Shown here piece by piece: positions 1 to 9,837 of a stretch of DNA of 64,000 bases (its first letter is position 1; each line of letters starts with the position of its first letter). The stretch spans positions 24,334 to 88,333 of the forward strand of contig QZKU01000127.1 of NCBI GenBank assembly GCA_003598085.1, given 5' to 3'. Made by a program: the position numbers and the translations under genes. The notes below the pieces were generated by a model. It saw nothing but the letters and a program-made list of their open reading frames with translations. It did not search any database and was not told the origin of the DNA. This DNA is from Candidatus Abyssobacteria bacterium SURF_5. GTDB taxonomy: Bacteria; Abyssobacteria; SURF-5.

Positions 1-957
1 ATCCACAGTTTTGCCTTCCGGCAACCTCCCTTTCCATGACATTATGAGAGGGACCTTCGTGATGTGATCATGCAAAAAGGCGCCGTGGCCGAAGACAAAA
101 TTATACCGGCTTCGCAATTCGCCCAGTGTTTCGCCGTGGTCGCCGACCAGAATGATAAACGGCTGTGTTGGACTTTTGGAGAAACGCTGATCGAGATAAT
201 CCAACAGTTTTCCGATGTAACTGTCCATGTACGAGATTTCACCGTCATAAAGAGAGACAAAATGTTCTATCTCCTCTTCCTTCCACTGCACCGATTCGGG
301 ATGGAAGCCCACAGGCTTCTTTATCTTTGATCTGATCCCCGTTCCAAAGCGGGTTGCGTAGGGATTTGGAGGATCGTACGGATAGTGAGGGTCGAAAAAA
401 TGAACCCATAAAAACAGATCGTCTGCAACATGTTCGTCTATCAGTTTGACAGCTTCGCCGTAGATCTTATCGGCTCGTTTCTCCCTCCGTTTGGGCCCAC
501 TCGCATAATCGAACCCCTTAACCTTGAGAATCTCCGGCGATAAAGCTCTCCGCGCAACAATGGCGGCGGTGAAAAATCCTTTTTTCTTGAGAAATTCGGC
601 GATGCTGACGACGTTCGGATTCGTTAATTCCATGCCGTTCTTCAGAACGCCGTGAGTGACCGGATATGCGCTCGTCAAGATCGATACGTGGGCGGGATCG
701 GTTGTGGGCATCGAGGTGTAACAATTTGTGAATTTCACCCCTCGCTCTGCCAGACGGTCTATATAAGGACTCGTTTCCCGTTTATATCCATAGCAGCTCA
801 GATGGTCGCTCCGGGTGGTGTCGAGCGTTATCAGGATAATTCGGAGTCGGTCCGCAGCCGCAGCTTTCTGAACCCGTGCATTTTGTCGCACGCTGTAGGC
901 GACCCAGCCACCGGCGACAATTAAGAGTATCGCCGCCGCCAAAACAATTTTGCGCAT
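1..957 (-). CDS. Membrane-anchored sulfatase-like (alkaline phosphatase superfamily) protein, C-terminus cut by window edge
   Basis: Reading leftwards from an ATG at 957 there is an uninterrupted frame to base 1, so about 319 residues are visible and the C-terminus is missing. The N-terminus (MRKIVLAAAILLIVAGGW) is a membrane anchor or uncleaved signal. It is followed by the metal-binding start of the sulfatase fold (LITLDTTRSDHLSCYGY), later HFFDPHYPYDPP, and the second metal site GDHGETLG. The nucleophile region reads T-D-P-A-H where true sulfatases have C/S-x-P-x-R, so formylglycine cannot form and sulfatase activity is doubtful. A Thr nucleophile, as in phosphoglycerol-transferase-type members, is the likely alternative. 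It is a paralogue of the gene at 55521-56939, with the same architecture. A purine-rich GGGGGGAAAC precedes the start. Fold assignment is firm; substrate is unknown. Confidence 0.85.
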   Translation of the reverse strand, partial: MRKIVLAAAILLIVAGGWVAYSVRQNARVQKAAAADRLRIILITLDTTRSDHLSCYGYKRETSPYIDRLAERGVKFTNCYTSMPTTDPAHVSILTSAYPVTHGVLKNGMELTNPNVVSIAEFLKKKGFFTAAIVARRALSPEILKVKGFDYASGPKRREKRADKIYGEAVKLIDEHVADDLFLWVHFFDPHYPYDPPNPYATRFGTGIRSKIKKPVGFHPESVQWKEEEIEHFVSLYDGEISYMDSYIGKLLDYLDQRFSKSPTQPFIILVGDHGETLGELRSRYNFVFGHGAFLHDHITKVPLIMSWKGRLPEGKTVD

Positions 958-1149
958 GTTTCCCCCCGCCTCAGATCGCTCCGGTTGGAGTCACTGGAAT
1001 GTCGAAGATGGATTCACCGAAGGAGCTTGCCTCGAAGATCAATTTGTTCAGAAAGCGAATTCAACGTATCATACAACTGTTTAAAAATCAAATTTTAACC
1101 TCGCCTTTTAGAATCCGCTACATGTGCATCTTACAGGTTATGCCGGACC

Positions 1150-4100
1150 TCAGGCATCAGGAGATGATTGGCTGGAGATTTGCTTCTGCCATTCGAGGAA
1201 GGTGTTAACATATCGTTCGAGTTCGGAATGTTGCGCGTCGGGTCCTGATTCGGGAATGACGGGATCGATGATATCGACGGCGCCGAGAAAGACTTCCCCG
1301 GAGTAGCCGTCAATACTGATGATGTCGCCGGGTCCCAGTTCGAGCGAGTCAATCCGCAGAAGTTGCGCCTCCTTGTCTATCCGCAGCATCTCGCAGCCTG
1401 TAATACAGGCCTTTGCCATTCGGCGAGAATTGATCGCTGCATGTGAAGTCATGCCGCCTTCCCTCGTCAGGACACCGCAGGCCGCGGAAATGCCGCCGAT
1501 GTCGTTGGGAGTAGTGCGATCCGCCACCAGGATGAGATGCTCTCCTGAATGAGCCCGCTTGACGGCGTCTCTCGAAGTAAAGGCGAGACATCCTGTGGCC
1601 ACCCCCGGCGAGGCCGGATTCCCTTTTGCAACAATCCGCTTCGGGGCGCTGGGGTCAAAAACCGGGAGGAACAACTGCCAGAGGCCGGCCTCCTCAAGTC
1701 TGGCGACTGCCGTCGGGACATCTATCACGCCTTCGGACACGAGGTCAACCGCTATTTTCAGTGCGGCATGGTCCGTGCGTTTTGCGCGACGGGTCTGCAG
1801 GAGGAAGAGGTTCCCGTCTTCGACGGTAAATTCGATATCTTGCATGTCGCGCAGATGGAGCTCGAGCTTTTGGGCTGCGTCCTCAATTTGCTGATAAATA
1901 ACCGGATCCCATTGTTCCAGTGCCCGCGCCGGATTCGAAGCATCCTGGTACAGGCTCAGCGGCAATGGGGTGCCGGTACCGCTGACTAATATCTCGCCTT
2001 GACAACATGGCAGGTATTCTCCGAAGATGCGGCGTTCGCCCGTAATAGGGTTGCGCGAGAAAACGACACCCGAGCACGACCTCGATCCGCGGTTGCCGAA
2101 CACCATCTGCTGGACTGTTGCCGCCGTTCCTAGATGATGCGGTATATTGAATATCTGCCTGTAGGTGACGGCGCTCTCACTGCGCCAGGAAGAGAAGATC
2201 GCCTTGAGTGAGCTGACAAGCTGTACGCGCGGGTCCTGCGGAAATGCAGCCCCGATTGCCTCCTTGATACGTTCGAGCAGGAATCTCGCTTTTTCCTTCA
2301 TCTCGGCGGCTGACGCGACGCCTTCCCGTCGCGGCTGATCAAACGCCGCAGTGTCTCCGTATCCCATCACGGACGCGGCGAATTTAAAGATGAGCCTGCA
2401 GTAGCATTCATAGGCGAAAACGGGGTTCCCGGAGACCCGGCTCAATCCCTCAACCGTTTCGTCGTTCAGCCCGATGTTTAAGATCGTGTCCATCATCCCC
2501 GGCATCGAGACGCACGAGCCGGCGCGCACGGAAAGCAGCAACGGCCTTTCGGGGTCGCCAAAGATGCACCCGGTAATCTCTTCGAGCTTTGATAGACACT
2601 GGAAGAGCGATTCCCTCGTCTCGGCCCGCAGGATCCTTCCATCTTGAAAGAACGTGTTGCATACGCGCGCCGGGATCACAAATCCGGGCGGCACCCGCAC
2701 GCCCAGCTTCGCCATCTCGGTCAGGTAAGCCCCTTTCTCCCCAAGTATCGGATAATACGCGGCGCCGCCCTCGGCAAAACCGGGCCGGAAAAAATATGCA
2801 AATTTCGACGTGCTGGTCTTGGCGGAAAGAGATTTCAGGTCCTGTTTTATCTTCGTTATTTTCTTGGGCGATATCTCCCTCACCGACGGATGACGCACCC
2901 GCTTCATCAAATGCGCGATTCGGCTGCGGGAGAAGGTTAGCAGCTTGAGCGTCAATTCGGACAGGTGCTGCAGCGTCGTCTCCCGAAACAATCCGTCCAC
3001 AAACGCGCTTGCGGCCTCATCGGCATTCGGTATCTGCCGAAGCCGGAAAATCTCTCGCGTCATGTCGTAATAGATACCCACCATTTTGTCGGTTACTACG
3101 CTTATTTCCGCGTCAATACGCTCGACGATCGAATAGATCGTATAGAAGTTCAACTCGCTTGAATGTTTCAGATCGAGCAGTTGCTGCGAGTCCTTCTCGA
3201 GATCGTCCGTTCCCTGCCCTTTGGCGCGAATGTTAAGCACCATCGAGTGGATAATATCGATCGTCAGCGGAAGCGCTTCTATCGTGATCTCAGCCAGCTT
3301 CATGTTGCAGATTTCTCCAAACAGAATGTAGCCGATGCGCTCGAGCGTGAGGTCCAGCCAGATCGCCTCGAGCGTCACCGGCAGCGTCTGCGACTGGAGG
3401 AACGGGTCCTTGATCTTGCTCCTCAACAGCATTCGGATGTTGCCGAGCATGATGGCCGCCCGGAGCGAATCACCGGCGCGCAAACGCTTGATGAATTCCT
3501 CCAGCGGGTCGACCAGTGAAGGGAAAAATAGGGTAACTGCGTCACGCCGCCACGCATCGATCACCTGAACAATGTCGTCGGGGTTTCTCTTCTCGGCTCT
3601 CTCAAGCGTTGCCTTCAAATTGATGAACAGCCTGCGATAGTTGCGGTTCTCCGCCCTCTCGATGTTCTCCTGCACCATTTGCAGCAGGATCTCGAGGTTC
3701 GTCTGGATCAGCGATTCATTACCCTTCTCGATGCTTCCCATGAGATATCGAAGATAGCTGTTCACCTGCGGCGACACTATCTCCGAGATATTGCTCATGA
3801 ACTGGTAAATGTCGGTTATCCTGTCGTCGATGCTGCCCGGATGCGGCTCGAAAACATTCGCCAACTCGCGCTCGAGCTCTTGCAGGAGCTTCAGGATGCC
3901 CGCGAATTTTTCCGGCTGGTACTGGAATACTTTCTGATATTTGTTTATCTTCCGGAGCCCCTCCGACTCGCCGGTCTGCGCGTAATCGATCAAGGCGCGA
4001 ACGAGGTCGAGATTGCGGGGAGAGAGCTTGTTATGGATTTCCGCCCTGATGTCCTCCGTGATCGGGCACGGGAAGGAGTATTCGATTTCTTCGGCGAGTC

Positions 4101-4464
4101 CTCGTATCGTTCGAATTTCGTCCTGGGACGCTCCGAAAAACGGAAGGCTTTTGACCAACTGCCGGACCAACAGGTACATCTCGTCGGAAGACAGGTCGAT
4201 CGTCATCAATGCCTCGACCTTTCCGCGCATCTGCTTGGAGAGAGCAACGCTATCGGCTCGCTCGGCAAAACCGCCGCCGCGATATCCGGGCAGGCTCCCG
4301 GTTTCCACGCGCAGATTTACAGTCAATAACTTGATCAGTTCCGTATTGACCTGAGGATTTGAGACGATGTTGTCGATGCACTCGAAAACCTGGTCCCATG
4401 TCTTGATCGGCACGAGCCTGGATGCGTCCGTCCTCGCAGGCTCCGTTCTTTCCAGCCCCTGCAT
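1150..4464 (-). CDS. PPDK/PEP-synthase-like protein: ATP-grasp plus phosphohistidine domain, no PEP barrel, novel 560-residue N-terminus
   Basis: About 1104 residues. Residues ~1-560 are helical-looking and match no family I recognise. Residues ~570-895 form the PPDK-type ATP-grasp domain (GEKGAYLTEMAKLGVRVPPG; VSMPGMMDTILNIGLN; SGVVFSRNPITGER; QDIEFT...LFLLQTRR). Residues ~945-1065 form the swivelling phosphohistidine domain with GGMTSHAAI, the His near residue 1008. The protein then stops, so the C-terminal PEP/pyruvate TIM barrel of classical PPDK is absent. It may phosphorylate itself from ATP but cannot alone make or use PEP like the canonical enzyme. The frame stays open up to 4521, but that start would overlap the upstream gene; the ATG at 4464 lies 4 bases after the upstream stop, which implies translational coupling to the GAPDH-PGK fusion. 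Domain calls are firm; reaction and partner are unknown. Confidence 0.85.
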   Translation of the reverse strand: MQGLERTEPARTDASRLVPIKTWDQVFECIDNIVSNPQVNTELIKLLTVNLRVETGSLPGYRGGGFAERADSVALSKQMRGKVEALMTIDLSSDEMYLLVRQLVKSLPFFGASQDEIRTIRGLAEEIEYSFPCPITEDIRAEIHNKLSPRNLDLVRALIDYAQTGESEGLRKINKYQKVFQYQPEKFAGILKLLQELERELANVFEPHPGSIDDRITDIYQFMSNISEIVSPQVNSYLRYLMGSIEKGNESLIQTNLEILLQMVQENIERAENRNYRRLFINLKATLERAEKRNPDDIVQVIDAWRRDAVTLFFPSLVDPLEEFIKRLRAGDSLRAAIMLGNIRMLLRSKIKDPFLQSQTLPVTLEAIWLDLTLERIGYILFGEICNMKLAEITIEALPLTIDIIHSMVLNIRAKGQGTDDLEKDSQQLLDLKHSSELNFYTIYSIVERIDAEISVVTDKMVGIYYDMTREIFRLRQIPNADEAASAFVDGLFRETTLQHLSELTLKLLTFSRSRIAHLMKRVRHPSVREISPKKITKIKQDLKSLSAKTSTSKFAYFFRPGFAEGGAAYYPILGEKGAYLTEMAKLGVRVPPGFVIPARVCNTFFQDGRILRAETRESLFQCLSKLEEITGCIFGDPERPLLLSVRAGSCVSMPGMMDTILNIGLNDETVEGLSRVSGNPVFAYECYCRLIFKFAASVMGYGDTAAFDQPRREGVASAAEMKEKARFLLERIKEAIGAAFPQDPRVQLVSSLKAIFSSWRSESAVTYRQIFNIPHHLGTAATVQQMVFGNRGSRSCSGVVFSRNPITGERRIFGEYLPCCQGEILVSGTGTPLPLSLYQDASNPARALEQWDPVIYQQIEDAAQKLELHLRDMQDIEFTVEDGNLFLLQTRRAKRTDHAALKIAVDLVSEGVIDVPTAVARLEEAGLWQLFLPVFDPSAPKRIVAKGNPASPGVATGCLAFTSRDAVKRAHSGEHLILVADRTTPNDIGGISAACGVLTREGGMTSHAAINSRRMAKACITGCEMLRIDKEAQLLRIDSLELGPGDIISIDGYSGEVFLGAVDIIDPVIPESGPDAQHSELERYVNTFLEWQKQISSQSSPDA

Positions 4465-4468
4465 TTTC

Positions 4469-7400
4469 CTATTCTCGTTTATTATCGAGTCCGTCAAAAG
4501 CGGAAAGCGACTGTGTCGCAAGATACTTCAGGGCGGCGCCGCCGCCGGTGCACAAATCAAACGTTTTCTCGGCTTCCTGGATTCCGCCCATGCGGCGATT
4601 GACTGCGGCAACTCCGTCACCGCCCACCACAAGCTTCAGCTCGGCGCCGCAGTCGGCAATCGTGCGGACAAGCCAGTCGTTACCGGCGGAAAATTGTTCG
4701 ACTTCATATAGGCCTACGGTCCCGTTCAGGATGACGGTCGCCGCGCCTTCCAGTATCCCCTTGATGTCGTCACCTGTTCGCGTTTGCGCATGATTGTATT
4801 CGGGCAAGATATCGTACACGTATGCGCCAAACGGGATCTCATCTGCGCAGGCCGTTTTTGACGGCACCCTCTTTTTTGGCCTGAACTTGTCGGGAACCGC
4901 CAGGCCGATGTGCAGGTCCGCCGCGATCTTCACCTCGACGTCGAATTCGGCTGCAAGTTCAAGCAATCGATGGGCCGCTGAAACTTGAGATTCAACATCA
5001 AGGGGGTCGTATCCGGAAACGGAATTGCCCGACGGGAACCCGGAGGCAACAAGGAATGCCGGAGCTGCGGTGAAAAGGCGCTGGATCGATCCGTGACGTA
5101 TCATCATTTCAACCGCGGGAATCTTCTCCGCCATTTTCATTCCGCTCACGAAGGCGGCAACCGGCTTTTTCGGGCTTTTCAGAATTTCATCGAGAAGGGA
5201 AAGCTCCTTTGCCGGAAGCAGGCCCATCACCTTGTATCCTCCGATAAGGTTCATGAGCGGCAGGAAAGACGCATGCAGCCCCCGATGTGAAGCCCCGAAG
5301 GCGCTGTTGACGTAGCTGACGCTCCGTTGCGCCGACGAGTCGAGGTGGCCGAAAAGCGTGTCGAAGAGCGCCTTCGCGAAATGCCGGCTCCCGGATTCCT
5401 CGCCATCATAGAAACGCAGGTTCTCGAGATACAGCACCTGCCCGGGCTTAAGCTCGCGCGAGAGCTTCGCGGTCTCCGCATCAATGAGACCCGAGGCCAT
5501 ACGAAAATCTTTCCCGGCATTCAGCGCCTTCCGCCGCTCGAGTATCTCCGCAAATCTTTCGCCGGCTATCTTCAGGCTGAAGGGTTCGAGCACCTGCCCG
5601 TCTTCGGATTGGAGAAATTGAAAATCCTTCTTCCTCCCGTTATGCGAAAGCACGATGACCCGCGCGTTGTTCCGGATGAGGTACTCAACGTCCGCGGCGC
5701 TCGCCATTATGCGGTGGTCGTCGCTTATGAAAGGTCGCACCTTGTTTGTGTCGGGATCGTAAAGTGGATCGACAACATTATGGTCGACTCTGATGAGCCA
5801 GTAGACTCCGTCAAAGGCCCGAGGCGGAAGATCGAGTACCGAGAGCTTGCCCTCGTACGGCCGTCTGTACGCCGTCAATCGCTCTGAAACGCCTGCAAAT
5901 CCCGCTCCCTCCCCGGCCGAAAGAAATTTCTTCTCCGCCGGCAGCATGATTTCCTCGAGGAATTCGACGTACATTTTCGAGGGACGCCATTCGTTCTCGT
6001 ACCACCCGATGAGTTGGATGATCGTCATTGGTTCGCCGGTTGGCGAGGTGAAGTGAGCAATCTCGATGCTATCCTTGCAGAGAGTCGCTCCAGCTTGCGC
6101 CAGTTCGCGCAGCAGCCTGATCTGGGTCGATCGGTCGATGTTCCTGGTCCTGAGAAACTGGAACCGCGTTTCCGCCCCGGCGCGGCATGCCTGTTCGAGC
6201 GAGGCGGCGGCGGCGTCAATGTGTTCCATCGTGTAATGGCCGCGCAACACATACGTCGGCGCCATTATCGACACTGTCTCGATCGGAAATCGAATGGAAT
6301 ATACGGGTGTATGCGAGACGCCGGCCGCATCGACGAGCGCGGTGCTGGCGCTTGCGCCTGAACTTGTTTCGAAAATGTTTCCCGTTGCGTCGGTTCCGCG
6401 GCGGATGTCTTTCCTGTACTCGATCGGATCGATGATATCCGGACCGATATGCTCGCCAGTGAGGGAATGATAGGTCGGGCCTATTCCCTCCAGCACCATC
6501 TTGGCGGCCTCATCAAAGAACTTCTCCCAGTCCATCTCCGCGTGTTTGCTCCGATACATTGCCAGTTCCACCAGCCGATTCAGGTTTGCAAGGCATCCTG
6601 TCGTGCACGAAGCAGGAGACAGAAAAAAGTGCGTGGCGGAATCGTATTTATGATCATTGATATGCCTGATGAAAGTCGCCTCGCGCCACTCGTCCTCCTT
6701 GCTCGAGCCGGGCGCGGTTATCATCGTACGGAGCGCCCCGGCGCGCCTGTGGCGGTTGACTCCGTCTACATTATTGAAGCGGCCGGTGGCGTCTATGGCC
6801 ACATGAATCGGAACACCTGCGAAAAGGAAACATTTCCAGGGATAATTGCCGGGGTCTCTGAACACAGGATGGCTGAACACCAGCATTCTGCGTCCGTCAA
6901 GTTCAATCCAGTCGACGCCGAAATCGACAGTGCCGGGAAAACGTCCCTGGACGTAGTCCTTCTCATTCAGCAGCTCGGCCAGGCGCCGAGCATCCGGTCC
7001 GCCGAGTGCGACCACGCGCAGTTTTTCACTTTTTGCGGCCAGTCGAAGCGTGCAGCTCCCCATGCGGCCGCCCGGCCCATTAATGACGATGTTATAGGTT
7101 TCAGGAGACGACGGGTGAATAATTGAATTTGGCCGGCTTATCGTCTGCCAGCGTTGCCGACTTTTATCGTACTGGTCGACGGAAACAAACGTCACTCGCT
7201 CAAACAGCTCTTTCTTGTCGTTGTAGTCGAGATGGTGAACCCGCAATGTGGCGCGAAGCTTGTCGCCGTGCTCGTAGACATCGTGAATGAGAATCTCCCA
7301 ATCGTATTCGCGGCTAAGATCGAGCGCATATCTGCGAAGCTGCGAATAATATCGTCCCATCACCTGGTGAATATTTTCGAGGGAAGCGGTCGTTAGTAGC

Positions 7401-9721
7401 GGCGTGGAGTATACTTTGTGCCGATTCTCGTGGAGGGCTACAATCGCCACCGCTTCCCCCGTTTCATCCCGAAGTACTTCCTGACGAACGACCGGCTGCG
7501 ACTCGAGGAACAACAGGCGCATCGCGTCATTCGCCAGAGTTGAATCCAGAATTGTGATATGACCGCTGCCCGGTTGAGCTGTCGAGTATTTTCGGGCGCG
7601 CCGCTTGGTCGCGACCGCCTCCGACTTCTGCGAGTATTTCTGCGCCAGGCGTGAAACGTGGCGCCGCGAAAATTCCGCCTGCTGGACCACGTCCAGCGAA
7701 TCCCAGCAGCGACACGGCAGCGGCATTCCGGCCGCAAATTGGTCCGCCGCCTTCATGTATTCCCGCTGGACTGGAAATCCCGCAATCGAGCGGAGAGCCA
7801 TATCGACGTCGGCCGCCGCTTCATCCACAAAGAACGCAATGCTCACCTGCGCGCCCGCGTCATTGTGGCTTACGTACACCTGGTTGGGATCAAAGATCAG
7901 CTTTGGGTTCCCGAAATTGAGATTCGATGTCAGTTGCACCCACCATTCCGGCAATTCAAGAATATCCAGTTCCTGTGCCTTGCTCCGAAAACGTGAGATG
8001 ATTTTCTCCCGCGATACCTTCGAATCGAGAACCGCATTTATGCGGAGGAGCTTGCCGCGCGGAATATTTGTCTTGAATTCATTTGTCGCCAGAACAATGG
8101 CAGACTCGTCAATTGCACCAACGAGCAAGGCCAGATTGCCGAATCGCGCCGGGTTCTTCTTGTGGATCACCTGATAAACGCCCGCAACGCGATACGTCGG
8201 TTGGACCACCGCAGGATCATCATGCTTCTCGACGATATCGGCTCCGACAACCAGAATTCTGCCTAACTCCGACAGAGTGGAGACGCCCAGCGCATATGCT
8301 ATGCCTTCGGATGGGGCCGCGCCCAACATGCTTCCAATGGAAGAGTCGTCCTTGATGATCCGATGAGCGGCAACATCATGATCCGCTTCAGCCCTGGCCG
8401 CGACAACTTCAACACCGGATTGCCGCAGCCGGTCACGCACGTCGGCGGTAAGCCGGCCGGCCTGGCTCTCGCCGAGCATCACACAGGTAACGCCAAATGC
8501 TTGCCAGGAAACGTTCGTCAGGGCTGCAGACGGCTCCGCCAACCAGCCGTGATAGACGGCGGCGGCGGATTTCTGACATCCGAGATACAGGAAGCCACAT
8601 TCATCCGCCCGAACGCTTTCAAAAACGCCCAACTGCGAATTGTATTTGATCCATTGCATGATATCCCGCGGCTTCTGGCCCAGAAAAACGACCACCTCCA
8701 GATTCTCAGCATACTCAGTCGTGATCTTGCGAAGTGCCGCAATGACATTCTGGTCATACCCGACGACGCCGATTCTGCGGGGCGCGGCGCCGGGAGAAAC
8801 GTGCGCCAGAACGCGCGAGCGCACCGCGGCAAGGATGCCGCGATCATGTATGGGCGATTGACCGTCTGCCATCCCGAACACATCGAAAAGTTTCTCGATG
8901 CCGGGAACCAGCTTCGTCAACTTCTCCCTTGCGGCGCCGCTCTCTTGACTTCGGCTCAACTGCTCGATGAGCCTGTCCACTTCCCGGATTTCCGCCAAGC
9001 CGGCCACCCGCATCCCTCGCTTTTCAAGGAGCATGCGCATGGATGCAAATGGCCGTTCGTTGGTCTCTTCGAGAACATATGCTTCGGCGGGAATTTCCGG
9101 AATGCGCCTCTCAATTCGCTTATGAAATGAGCTGAGCAAATGCTCGCGGCTCATTGCGTCAAAAACGAATGAAGCGGCCTCCGAGAGGATGCCATCCGGG
9201 AGATGTCGATATAACCGCCTCTGGTAGTCCTCGCAGAATTCCGCAAAGAGGTGATATATGCCATCTTCGCCCGAATCGAAATCCTGACCGTACTCGGCTT
9301 TGAATTTTTTACCGAATTCTCCGGCCTCGATCTTTTGCCGCGAAAGAAACTCCTGAAATGCCGCATCGAACAGGGGAAACAAATGCAGCCGGCGGCACAT
9401 CCATTCGATGCCTTCGTGAAAAAGCGTCCGGTTGAATACTTCAACCCGCCTGTGCCTGAAACTCTGATACACGCCCTCGGATCGGCCGCTCAACCACTCC
9501 AGAAAAGCGTAAGCGTCCACCACATCGAAAAAGATGACTCCTTTGCCGTCGCGCACCTCCGCCAGAGGGTATTTCTCAAGTGCCGGGAGGAGATCGATCT
9601 CCTCAAGCGCCCCCTCAAGCGGAACGGCTTTCGCGAACAAGGAGCGGATATGGGACAAGGAGGGCCTGTGCGCGCAGTCTCTCACGGTTCGAGGAAAGGA
9701 ACCATGCATTGGCATTTTCAT
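4469..9721 (-). CDS. Giant fusion: GAPDH-like domain + glyceraldehyde-3-phosphate dehydrogenase + phosphoglycerate kinase
   Basis: 1750 residues. Residues 1-310 are unrecognised. Residues ~315-660 look like a strongly diverged GAPDH: Rossmann start RIGVVGYDQNV, then IKYNSQLGVF, which parallels the YDSVHGRF segment of GAPDH. Residues ~875-1260 are a clearer GAPDH domain: VINGPGGRMG, YVQGRFPGTVDF, DATGRF, catalytic-type SPASCTTGC (Cys1039) and WYENEW. Residues ~1290-1735 are phosphoglycerate kinase: RVDHNV, LSHNGR, LYLENLRFYDGEE, AFGASHRG, FVSGMKMAEKI, LNGTVGLYE, VVGGDG, CTGGGAAL. Both enzymes are diverged from housekeeping versions, so catalysis is not assured, though the GAPDH Cys and the PGK Lys and glycine-rich loops survive. 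Start codon choice (9721 or the next ATG two codons later) is uncertain. It is followed 4 bases later by the PPDK-like gene and preceded by receiver and kinase genes on the same strand. Substrate channelling or a regulatory role are both possible. Confidence 0.85.
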   Translation of the reverse strand: MKMPMHGSFPRTVRDCAHRPSLSHIRSLFAKAVPLEGALEEIDLLPALEKYPLAEVRDGKGVIFFDVVDAYAFLEWLSGRSEGVYQSFRHRRVEVFNRTLFHEGIEWMCRRLHLFPLFDAAFQEFLSRQKIEAGEFGKKFKAEYGQDFDSGEDGIYHLFAEFCEDYQRRLYRHLPDGILSEAASFVFDAMSREHLLSSFHKRIERRIPEIPAEAYVLEETNERPFASMRMLLEKRGMRVAGLAEIREVDRLIEQLSRSQESGAAREKLTKLVPGIEKLFDVFGMADGQSPIHDRGILAAVRSRVLAHVSPGAAPRRIGVVGYDQNVIAALRKITTEYAENLEVVVFLGQKPRDIMQWIKYNSQLGVFESVRADECGFLYLGCQKSAAAVYHGWLAEPSAALTNVSWQAFGVTCVMLGESQAGRLTADVRDRLRQSGVEVVAARAEADHDVAAHRIIKDDSSIGSMLGAAPSEGIAYALGVSTLSELGRILVVGADIVEKHDDPAVVQPTYRVAGVYQVIHKKNPARFGNLALLVGAIDESAIVLATNEFKTNIPRGKLLRINAVLDSKVSREKIISRFRSKAQELDILELPEWWVQLTSNLNFGNPKLIFDPNQVYVSHNDAGAQVSIAFFVDEAAADVDMALRSIAGFPVQREYMKAADQFAAGMPLPCRCWDSLDVVQQAEFSRRHVSRLAQKYSQKSEAVATKRRARKYSTAQPGSGHITILDSTLANDAMRLLFLESQPVVRQEVLRDETGEAVAIVALHENRHKVYSTPLLTTASLENIHQVMGRYYSQLRRYALDLSREYDWEILIHDVYEHGDKLRATLRVHHLDYNDKKELFERVTFVSVDQYDKSRQRWQTISRPNSIIHPSSPETYNIVINGPGGRMGSCTLRLAAKSEKLRVVALGGPDARRLAELLNEKDYVQGRFPGTVDFGVDWIELDGRRMLVFSHPVFRDPGNYPWKCFLFAGVPIHVAIDATGRFNNVDGVNRHRRAGALRTMITAPGSSKEDEWREATFIRHINDHKYDSATHFFLSPASCTTGCLANLNRLVELAMYRSKHAEMDWEKFFDEAAKMVLEGIGPTYHSLTGEHIGPDIIDPIEYRKDIRRGTDATGNIFETSSGASASTALVDAAGVSHTPVYSIRFPIETVSIMAPTYVLRGHYTMEHIDAAAASLEQACRAGAETRFQFLRTRNIDRSTQIRLLRELAQAGATLCKDSIEIAHFTSPTGEPMTIIQLIGWYENEWRPSKMYVEFLEEIMLPAEKKFLSAGEGAGFAGVSERLTAYRRPYEGKLSVLDLPPRAFDGVYWLIRVDHNVVDPLYDPDTNKVRPFISDDHRIMASAADVEYLIRNNARVIVLSHNGRKKDFQFLQSEDGQVLEPFSLKIAGERFAEILERRKALNAGKDFRMASGLIDAETAKLSRELKPGQVLYLENLRFYDGEESGSRHFAKALFDTLFGHLDSSAQRSVSYVNSAFGASHRGLHASFLPLMNLIGGYKVMGLLPAKELSLLDEILKSPKKPVAAFVSGMKMAEKIPAVEMMIRHGSIQRLFTAAPAFLVASGFPSGNSVSGYDPLDVESQVSAAHRLLELAAEFDVEVKIAADLHIGLAVPDKFRPKKRVPSKTACADEIPFGAYVYDILPEYNHAQTRTGDDIKGILEGAATVILNGTVGLYEVEQFSAGNDWLVRTIADCGAELKLVVGGDGVAAVNRRMGGIQEAEKTFDLCTGGGAALKYLATQSLSAFDGLDNKRE

Positions 9722-9837
9722 GTCCCTTTTCTGCGGCGAGGAATCGGTTTATTCTCTACTGTCTCTGATACCAGGTGAAAGGCGGGTGCTATATGCCTAT
9801 GCCGCCCTTTGGATTGCGCGTAAGCGGGCGCCCGCGT

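Noticed and set aside
1150..4464. Annotation as a normal pyruvate phosphate dikinase or PEP synthase
   Set aside because: The PEP/pyruvate-binding barrel is missing, so the standard reaction cannot be assigned.
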